DNA of 64,000 nucleotides from Sphaerisporangium fuscum (GTDB lineage: Bacteria; Actinomycetota; Actinomycetes; Streptosporangiales; Streptosporangiaceae): assembly GCF_018531465.1 (NCBI RefSeq), contig NZ_JAHDTF010000006.1, positions 124,001 to 188,000 on the forward strand. The letters are read 5' to 3'. Positions 58,849 to 64,000 of the stretch are shown here, in pieces. Made by a program: the position numbers and the translations under genes. Under the pieces are notes generated by a model that made no database searches, was not told the origin of the DNA, and saw only the letters and a program-made list of their open reading frames with translations. Numbering within the stretch: position 1 is the stretch's first letter; each line of letters begins with the position of its first letter.

Positions 58849-60207
58849 TCAGTGGCGGGCCTGTTCCGGGGCTTCCTCGGTGAAGCCGAGTTCGGGTGGG
58901 GGGAGGCGGAACATGCGGGTGAGGTAGGCCAGGTAGGCGAGGCCGAGGACCAGCCAGACGACGCCGAGGGTCAGGGCGTGGCGGTCCAGCTGGGTGAGCA
59001 GCCATACGTCCACGGCCGCGCCGACGGCCGGCGCCACGACGTACCCGGCCAGGCGGGGGCGGTTCCCCGCGCGGCGCTCCCGCACGTACAGGGCGATCAC
59101 GCTGAGGTTCACGAAGGTGAACGCGGTGAAGGCGCCGAAGTTGATGAACGACGTGGAAGTGGCCACGTCCAGCCGCAGCGCCACCAGGCCGACCGCGCCG
59201 GTCAGCAGGATGCCCAACGCCGGCGTGCGGTATCTCGGATGGATGTAGCCGAAGATCCGGCGCGGCAGCACCGAGTCCCGGCCCATCGCGTACAGCAGGC
59301 GCGAGGTGCTGGCCTGGGCGGCGAGGCCGGAGGCGAACTGCGCGATGACCAGGCCCGCGAGGAAGACCGACCCGAACAGGTCACCACCGATCGTCTTCGC
59401 GATCTCGAAGGCCGCCGACGAGACGTCGTGGAAGTGCCCGCCCGGGTGCACGAGCTGGGTGGTGTACGAGACGAGGACGAAGATCGCGCCGCCGATCAGC
59501 GCGACCAGCAGGATCGCCCTGGGGATCGTCTTCGTCGGCTCCACCGTCTCCTCCGTCAGCGTGGTCACCGCGTCGAACCCCAGGAACGAGTACGCGGCGA
59601 TCGCCGCCCCCGCCGCGACCGCGGGTACGCCCGGGGCGGAGTTGGCGAACGGCGCCGCGTCGAACAGCGCGCCCGCCCCGTGCCCGCCCGCGAGATGGCT
59701 CACCGACAGCAGGACGAAGATCACGAGCACGAGGAGCTGGAACAGCATCAGCAGCGTGTTGGCCTTGTCGGCCACCTTGATGCCGAGCAGGTTCAGCGCC
59801 GTGGTGACCGCGATGAAGCCGACGATCCACACCCACCCGGGCACGCCGGGGAACCGCGCCGACAGGTAGGCGGCGCCGATCAGCCAGATCACCATGGGCA
59901 GGAAGAAGTAGTCCAGCAGCACCGCCCAGCCGACCAGGAAACCGGCGCGGGAGTCGATGGTGCGGCGGACGTAGGTGTAGGCCGACCCGGCCATCGGGTA
60001 GGCCGCCGCCATCTTCCCGTAGCTCAGCGCGGTGAACAGCATGGCCACCAGGGCCAGGGCGTACGCGGCGGCGGTGGCGCCCGCCGTCGTCTCGGCCACC
60101 ACTCCGAAGATGCCGAGGACGATCAGCGGGCACATGTACGCCAGCCCGAACAGCACGACCGACCTCAGCGTGAGGGCGCGCCGGAGAGCGGGTTGGTCGG
60201 TTTGCAT
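58849..60207 (-). CDS. APC-family amino acid/amine permease
   Basis: 452 residues with 12 membrane helices of the amino acid-polyamine-organocation superfamily. LTLRSVVLFGLAYMCPLIVLGIFGVV (helix 1 with the unwound segment), SYGKMAAAYPMAGSAYTYVRRTI (helix 2 and the family signature PxAGSxYxY), and FLGFDAVTTLTEETVEPTKTIPRAI (helix 6-7 region) are clear. ATG 60207 is preceded by GGAGGGAACCGCC. It lies 61 bases downstream of a nitrilase-type hydrolase on the same strand, so it probably imports a nitrogenous compound that the hydrolase or its product pathway uses. Confidence 0.92.
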   Translation of the reverse strand: MQTDQPALRRALTLRSVVLFGLAYMCPLIVLGIFGVVAETTAGATAAAYALALVAMLFTALSYGKMAAAYPMAGSAYTYVRRTIDSRAGFLVGWAVLLDYFFLPMVIWLIGAAYLSARFPGVPGWVWIVGFIAVTTALNLLGIKVADKANTLLMLFQLLVLVIFVLLSVSHLAGGHGAGALFDAAPFANSAPGVPAVAAGAAIAAYSFLGFDAVTTLTEETVEPTKTIPRAILLVALIGGAIFVLVSYTTQLVHPGGHFHDVSSAAFEIAKTIGGDLFGSVFLAGLVIAQFASGLAAQASTSRLLYAMGRDSVLPRRIFGYIHPRYRTPALGILLTGAVGLVALRLDVATSTSFINFGAFTAFTFVNLSVIALYVRERRAGNRPRLAGYVVAPAVGAAVDVWLLTQLDRHALTLGVVWLVLGLAYLAYLTRMFRLPPPELGFTEEAPEQARH

Positions 60208-60268
60208 TGGCGGTTCCCTCCGGGAGATCGGTGGCGCGGGCCGCGTCCGCGGCCGCTGCCGGGGTGAT

Positions 60269-61150
60269 TCAGCCTGACGCGCGGCCCGGGTCCGGGGCCC
60301 AGGTCGCGGGGTCGATGCGCCCGCCGTACAGCGGCAGCTCGACGGGACGGTCGGCGGCGGTGAACTGCGACCACATGCGGTTGAGACCGGCGGTGCCGCA
60401 GGTGCGCACACGGGTGACGTCGTCCAGGTCGAGCACGTCGGTGAGCACGGTCGCCGCCTCCCCGGCCTCGGCGCGGACGCGGCCCTCGGGGTCGACGACG
60501 AGGCTGCGCCCGGTGCCGGCCGGCGCGGCGGTGTTCACGCTCACGACGTACACCTGGTTGACGATGGCGTTGGCGCGGGCCAGCACCAGTTCCTGGGCCC
60601 GGTCGGCGGTCGTGGTCATGACGGGGTTCACGATGACCTCGGCGCCCATCCAGGCCAGGTGGCGGGCCACCTCGGGGAACCAGGCGTCGTAGCAGATGGC
60701 GAAGCCGACCCGGCCGGTGCCGGGCAGGTCGAAGACCACGAAGCGGTCGCCCGGCCGGTACGGCTCGTAGGGACGCCAGGGGAAGATCTTGCGGTACCAG
60801 GCGGCCAGCCGCCCCTCGGGGGAGTACGCGACGGCGGTGTTGTACAGGCTCGCGTCGGCGCCGCGCTCGCACACGCTTCCCGGCAGCAGCCAGATCTTCA
60901 GGTCGCCCGCCAGTTCGGCCAGCGCCCTGGACCGCGGGCCGTCGAGCGGTTCCGCCGACGCCGCGAGCTGCTCCTCCCGCCGCTGTCCGGTGGCGTCGCC
61001 GCCGTGCAGGTGCATCTCGGGGAACACGACGAACCGCGCCTGCGGGAACCGTCCGGCCAGCTCCTCGACCTCCGCCGTGAAACGCGTCAGCGGCACGTCG
61101 ACCGGGTGGGGCACGGCCTGCGCGAGTGCGATCGGGAGAGGTCGGGACAC
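60269..61150 (-). CDS. Carbon-nitrogen hydrolase (nitrilase superfamily)
   Basis: 293 residues. The Glu-Lys-Cys triad is complete: Glu45 in VVFPEMHLHG, Lys121 in WYRKIFPWRPYEPYRPG, and Cys153 in FAICYDAWFPE. VNPVMTTTADRAQELVLARANAIVNQVYVVSVN (read in segments) is the typical region after the catalytic cysteine. Members hydrolyse amides, carbamoyl groups or nitriles; the substrate-binding segment ADRAQE resembles amidases and N-carbamoylputrescine/carbamoyl-amino-acid hydrolases. It is the first gene of a unit with an APC permease and diverges from a GntR regulator over a short palindrome. Confidence 0.92.
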   Translation of the reverse strand: MSRPLPIALAQAVPHPVDVPLTRFTAEVEELAGRFPQARFVVFPEMHLHGGDATGQRREEQLAASAEPLDGPRSRALAELAGDLKIWLLPGSVCERGADASLYNTAVAYSPEGRLAAWYRKIFPWRPYEPYRPGDRFVVFDLPGTGRVGFAICYDAWFPEVARHLAWMGAEVIVNPVMTTTADRAQELVLARANAIVNQVYVVSVNTAAPAGTGRSLVVDPEGRVRAEAGEAATVLTDVLDLDDVTRVRTCGTAGLNRMWSQFTAADRPVELPLYGGRIDPATWAPDPGRASG

Positions 61151-61176
61151 GGTTTCACCTGCTTCTTTCCGGCCGA

Positions 61177-61203
61177 GAGCTGAAAAAATAGCTCATTATG
61201 AGC
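61177..61203. promoter_or_regulatory. Palindrome between nitrilase and GntR genes
   Basis: GCTCATTATGAGC (61191-61203) is a perfect 13-base palindrome with one central base. A second inverted repeat, GAGCT (61177-61181) and AGCTC (61190-61194), overlaps its left half. Both lie in an AT-rich stretch of the 106-base gap between divergent genes, the expected place for a GntR operator. Confidence 0.68.
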
Positions 61204-61256
61204 AGTTAATTCAACAGTGCGACGCCTCCGGACATGCCGGGCAGTACGGTGTGGGC

Positions 61257-61985
61257 ATGACGCCAGGCAGGTCCATGGCCGCGCTGGGAGCCCCCGCCCT
61301 CGCGGGCATCCGGCGGCTCACCGCGCTCGACACCGTCCGCGCCCGCATCGCCATGGCGGTCGACCTCGGCCTGCTCAAGCCGGGGGAGCGGCTGCCGCCC
61401 AGCGCCGAGATCGCCAAGGCCCTGGACGTCGGAGAGATCACCGCCAGGCGCGCGCTGATCTCGCTGTGCGAGGAGGGCGTCCTCGAACGGCGGCGCGGCC
61501 GTGCCGGCGGCACACTGGTCGCCGAACGTCCCGCCGCCGGCCGGGTCCGCGAGATCGAGGCCTACCAGGCCGCCGCCGGCGAGGTGCACCGCCTCATCGA
61601 CCAGCGGCTCGTCCTGGAATGCGGCATCGCGCACCTCGCCGCGGCGAACATCGGCCAGGGCCTGCTCGACGAACTACGGTCACTGGTGGCAGCCATGGAG
61701 GACGCGCCGAGCTGGGCGGAGTTCCACACAAGCGACGAACGCTTCCACCTGCTCCTCGCGCAGGCCACCGGGCTGCGCTCGGCCGCCGACCAGTACGGCG
61801 CAGTCGTGCGGGAGCTCTACGGCTACTACCTGCCGTACCCCCTGAAGTACCTGCGCGAGTCGAACCGCGAGCACGCCGAACTCGTCGCCGCCCTGGCCGC
61901 GCGCGAGGCGCTGAAAGCGGCCGAAGTGGCCCGCCGCCACGTCGAGATCCTCCACCGCACGATGTTCGTCGGGCTGCTGCCCTGA
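61257..61985 (+). CDS. GntR-family (FCD) regulator
   Basis: 242 residues. The winged helix is TALDTVRARIAMAVDLGLLKPGERLPPSAEIAKALDVGEITARRALISLCEEGVLERRRGRAGGTLV (read in segments), and the rest is an FCD-type helical domain with EFHTSDERFHLLLAQATG and the closing HVEILHRTM motif that supply metal-binding histidines. ATG at 61257 is the first plausible start; in-frame codons upstream lie in the promoter region. It should control the divergent nitrilase-permease unit in response to a small acid or amine. Confidence 0.88.
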   Translation: MTPGRSMAALGAPALAGIRRLTALDTVRARIAMAVDLGLLKPGERLPPSAEIAKALDVGEITARRALISLCEEGVLERRRGRAGGTLVAERPAAGRVREIEAYQAAAGEVHRLIDQRLVLECGIAHLAAANIGQGLLDELRSLVAAMEDAPSWAEFHTSDERFHLLLAQATGLRSAADQYGAVVRELYGYYLPYPLKYLRESNREHAELVAALAAREALKAAEVARRHVEILHRTMFVGLLP

Positions 61986-61998
61986 CGTTCCACCGGCC

Positions 61999-62346
61999 TC
62001 ACACCGAGGCGGGGTCCAGGTCCCGCTCGTAGGCGGTGACGACCGCGTCCAGCACGCCGGGGAAGCGGGCGTCGAGGTCGCCCAGGCGCAGTGTGGTCCA
62101 GCGGCGGTTGCCGTCCTCCCGCTGGCGGATCACCCCGGCCTCCCGCAGCACGCGGAAGTGGTGGGTCAGGGTGGAGGGCGCGACGTCCACAGGGAAGGTG
62201 CCGCAGGCCCGCTCGGGATCGGCACGCAGCGTCCGCACGATGGTCATCCGCGTGGGGTCGGACAGGGCGTGCAGGACGTCGAGCAGGTCGATCTCGCCGG
62301 TCTCGGGGTGGACCAGAGTCGCGCGGCGTCGCTGTGATCGGGGCAT
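61999..62346 (-). CDS. ArsR-family helix-turn-helix regulator
   Basis: 115 residues. LLDVLHALSDPTRMTIVRTLRADPERACGTFPVDVAPSTLTHHFRVLREAGVIRQREDGNRRWTTLRLGDLD (read in segments) is a complete ArsR winged helix, with the recognition helix at APSTLTHHFRVLREAG. There is one cysteine (ACGTF), not the metal-binding pair of ArsR/SmtB metal sensors, so it is more likely a sensor of an organic or redox signal. ATG 62346 follows AGAGAGG; an upstream ATG lies within the operator. It diverges from a quinone oxidoreductase gene, which it probably represses. Confidence 0.9.
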   Translation of the reverse strand: MPRSQRRRATLVHPETGEIDLLDVLHALSDPTRMTIVRTLRADPERACGTFPVDVAPSTLTHHFRVLREAGVIRQREDGNRRWTTLRLGDLDARFPGVLDAVVTAYERDLDPASV

Positions 62347-62370
62347 CTCGAACCTCTCTTTCGACAAACA

Positions 62371-62403
62371 TCGTACAACTGTGGTACGACTTTCGTTGTA
62401 CGA
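62371..62403. promoter_or_regulatory. Inverted repeat, probable ArsR operator
   Basis: TCGTACAAC (62371-62379) and its exact reverse complement GTTGTACGA (62395-62403) are separated by 15 bases, with an additional GTACGA in the spacer. ACA precedes the left arm (AACATCGTACAAC) and the right side continues CGAACAT. The 87-base gap between the divergent ArsR and oxidoreductase genes holds nothing else of note, so this is the expected regulator site. Confidence 0.7.
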
Positions 62404-62433
62404 CGAACATCGAAAATCGGAAGGACGGCCGCC

Positions 62434-63426
62434 ATGCGCGCCCTCGTCATGACCGCCCCCTCACAGACCTCCGACCGCACCGAGGTCCGCGACCTGCCCA
62501 CCCCCCGCCCCGGCGCCGGAGAGGTGACCATCGACGTCACCCACGCCGGCATCAACTTCATCGACGTCATGGCCCGCCGCGGCGACCCCGGCTACGCGAC
62601 ATCCTGGCCGTACGTGCCGGGCAAGGAGGTCGCAGGCATCGTGCGGGAAGTGGGCGAGGGCGTCGAAGGGCTCGTGCCGGGGCAACGAGTGGCGGCCTTC
62701 ACCGACCGCGGCGGGCTCGCCGAGGTGGCACCGGCCCGGGCGGCCCTCACCGCGCCGGTGCCGGACGAGGTCGGCCTACCGGCCGCCGCCGCCGCCCCGC
62801 TGATGCTCGCGACCGCGCTGCTGCTGCTCACCGACGCCGCGAAGTTCGGACCGGGAGAGACCGTGCTCGTGCACTCCGCCGGCGGGGGAGTGGGCTCCGC
62901 CGTGGCGCGGCTCGTCCCTGCCCTCGGCGGCGGCCGTCTCATCGGCACCGTCGGCCGGCCCGACAAGACCGCAGCGGTCCGCGCGAGCGGCTACGACACG
63001 GTCGTCGCCCGCGGCGGCGACCTTGCCGAAGCGGTACGCGCGGCCGCCGGCGGCGGCGTGGACGTCGTCCTGGACCCTCTGGGCACCACCATGCTCGACC
63101 TCGACCTGGCGATCACCGCCCCCGGCGGCCGCATCGTGCTGTTCGGCAACGCGGGCGGCGGAGAGGCACGGCCGCTCCCGCCCGCCGAGCTCATGCGGCG
63201 CAACATCGCCGTCGCGGGCTTCAGCATGAGCGCCCTGTCGGCGACGGCGCCCGAGCGTGCCGCGGCGGCCCTGCGCCGGGTCCTCGACCTGATCGCCGCC
63301 GGCCGGCTCGACGTCCCGGTGACGGAGATCGGCTCGCTGGAAGAGGTGCCGGCTGTCCACCAGCTGCTGGCCGACGGCCGGGGCGAGGGCAAGTACGTGG
63401 CCCGCGTCGCCGCGGCCGGATCCTGA
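62434..63426 (+). CDS. Quinone oxidoreductase-type medium-chain reductase
   Basis: 330 residues. The GroES-like catalytic domain begins MRALVMTAPSQTSDRTEVRDLPTPRPGAGEVTIDVTHAGINFIDVMARRGD (read in segments), and the Rossmann domain carries GETVLVHSAGGGVGSAVARLVPALGGGRLIGTVGR with AGGGVGS as cofactor motif. The cysteine and histidine zinc ligands of alcohol dehydrogenases are absent, placing it with the zinc-free quinone oxidoreductase/crotonyl-CoA reductase-like group. It uses NADPH to reduce quinones or enones. It is controlled in all likelihood by the divergent ArsR protein. Confidence 0.9.
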   Translation: MRALVMTAPSQTSDRTEVRDLPTPRPGAGEVTIDVTHAGINFIDVMARRGDPGYATSWPYVPGKEVAGIVREVGEGVEGLVPGQRVAAFTDRGGLAEVAPARAALTAPVPDEVGLPAAAAAPLMLATALLLLTDAAKFGPGETVLVHSAGGGVGSAVARLVPALGGGRLIGTVGRPDKTAAVRASGYDTVVARGGDLAEAVRAAAGGGVDVVLDPLGTTMLDLDLAITAPGGRIVLFGNAGGGEARPLPPAELMRRNIAVAGFSMSALSATAPERAAAALRRVLDLIAAGRLDVPVTEIGSLEEVPAVHQLLADGRGEGKYVARVAAAGS

Positions 63427-64000
63427 CCTCCCCAGGGGGAAACCGGTGCCCCCGCCGTGACCTGCAGAGAATCGCAGCGGCGGACGGCATGGACGCCTGG
63501 TGTGGCTGGCGGTCGACCGGGGTGCGTTCGGGGACGGTCTGTGCGCCGAGACGCCGGTCCTGGATGCCGGCATCTCCGGCTGGGAGGGTGCCGGCGGGCC
63601 GGTGCAGGAGGCCGATGACGTGCCCGGGGCTCCGCCGTCCTCGGTCGCCTGTGAGCGTGATGATGTCGGGTGGTATCGCAGGAGCGGCCGCCGTCATGAG
63701 TATGTCGTCCTGGACGGCGACCGTGTGATCCGGCTGGGTGGCCGCCGGGTGGATGTCGATCGGGCGGCGCTGAAGGAGGCCATGTCCGGCCTGCGCCCGG
63801 TGACCGGGGGCGGCACCGGGATGGGGGATCCGCGGTACCGGCCCCGGCCGCGTTCGACCGGGCCGGCGGATGGAGGGGTGATGCCGGTCGCGGCCCCCGC
63901 GCCGCGCTGGGAGGACGGCCCGGACGCACACCCTGGGGTGATCTCTCCTCGGGGGTTTTGACCTGCGTGGACGTCCTTGTGTGGCGGTGTGGGGGGCGGG
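63427..64000 (+). other. Window-end stretch with one doubtful open frame
   Basis: A frame from a GTG at 63500 is open to 63961 (153 codons). Its middle, WYRRSGRRHEYVVLDGDRVIRLGGRRVDVDRAALKEAM, looks protein-like (alternating strands, then a helix), but the start and the end are Gly/Pro-rich and unlike any family I know. Third-position G/C is lower than in neighbours. Opposite-strand frames are also open but Arg/Pro-rich, as for shadow frames. It may be the 3' part of a decayed gene. Nothing else is visible to 64000. Confidence 0.3.

Noticed and set aside
63221..63931. 236-codon minus-strand frame at the window end
   Set aside because: Arg/Pro-rich with no motif; it overlaps the end of the quinone oxidoreductase antisense.
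1..64000. CRISPR array, tRNA/rRNA, insertion sequence, integrase, prophage or biosynthetic megasynthase
   Set aside because: I looked for spaced direct repeats, cloverleaf signatures, transposase-like proteins and modular synthases and saw none.

Overview
The window is very GC-rich with strong G/C preference at third codon positions. It has many GTG starts, frequent ATGA/GTGA stop-start overlaps, and dense one-component regulators (LacI, TetR, GntR, AraC, LysR, XRE-cupin, ArsR). This points to a soil actinomycete; a Streptosporangiales relative such as Nonomuraea is my guess from gene style and is not proven. I found no rRNA, tRNA, CRISPR array, insertion sequence or phage module. It reads as an accessory chromosomal arm of small regulator-plus-enzyme divergons and three large transcription units.

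Layout. 1-3930: a 5'-cut MFS exporter, a PPOX-fold protein, a MEDS-STAS sensor and a free-standing double FtsX-ectodomain protein. 3973-5885: an SDR/LacI divergon. 6024-9680: an AraC gene that reads through into its antisense neighbour, then two small regulators diverging from an ATP-grasp/phosphohistidine enzyme coupled to a histidine phosphatase. 9793-13783: a flavin monooxygenase/TetR divergon with four phased operators, then a LysR gene diverging from a small protein and an SDR. 13855-23109: GntR plus an eight-gene aromatic catabolic operon: FAH-type hydrolase, extradiol dioxygenase, ACMSD-like amidohydrolase, AAHS importer, flavin hydroxylase, SMP-30 lactonase and acetoacetate-CoA ligase. 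23295-25153: a NarL-type two-component pair. 25665-28045: an AIF-like oxidoreductase behind a 49-bp operator/promoter palindrome, a gutted aldo/keto reductase and a flavin-dependent oxidoreductase.

28075-36570: an orphan kinase, a phosphotransferase, a methyltransferase, a PaiB/EamA pair under an XRE-cupin regulator, a secreted serine hydrolase, and a TIM-barrel protein with a TetR regulator. 36664-47200: LacI plus an operon for beta-linked oligosaccharides (ABC importer without ATPase, GH1, GH20, GH3, serine hydrolase). 47235-51341: an XRE-cupin regulator facing only the stub of a methyltransferase, a NAD(P)-binding protein, a decayed second copy of the LysR/small-protein divergon of 12.7 kb, an epoxide hydrolase and an AraC regulator. 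51618-57590: a 1990-residue secreted DNRLRE-RHS protein. 57760-63426: a phosphotransferase, an amino-acid permease/nitrilase operon under GntR, and an ArsR/quinone-oxidoreductase divergon.

Most units follow one plan: a regulator sits divergent to, or just upstream of, one or a few enzymes, with a palindromic operator in the shared gap. The most unusual items are the minimal phosphohistidine enzyme with its coupled phosphatase and two HTH proteins, the double FtsX-ectodomain protein, the incomplete meta-cleavage operon ending in acetoacetate-CoA ligase, and the relic duplicate divergon. All functional calls are by eye from sequence motifs; no database search was run.
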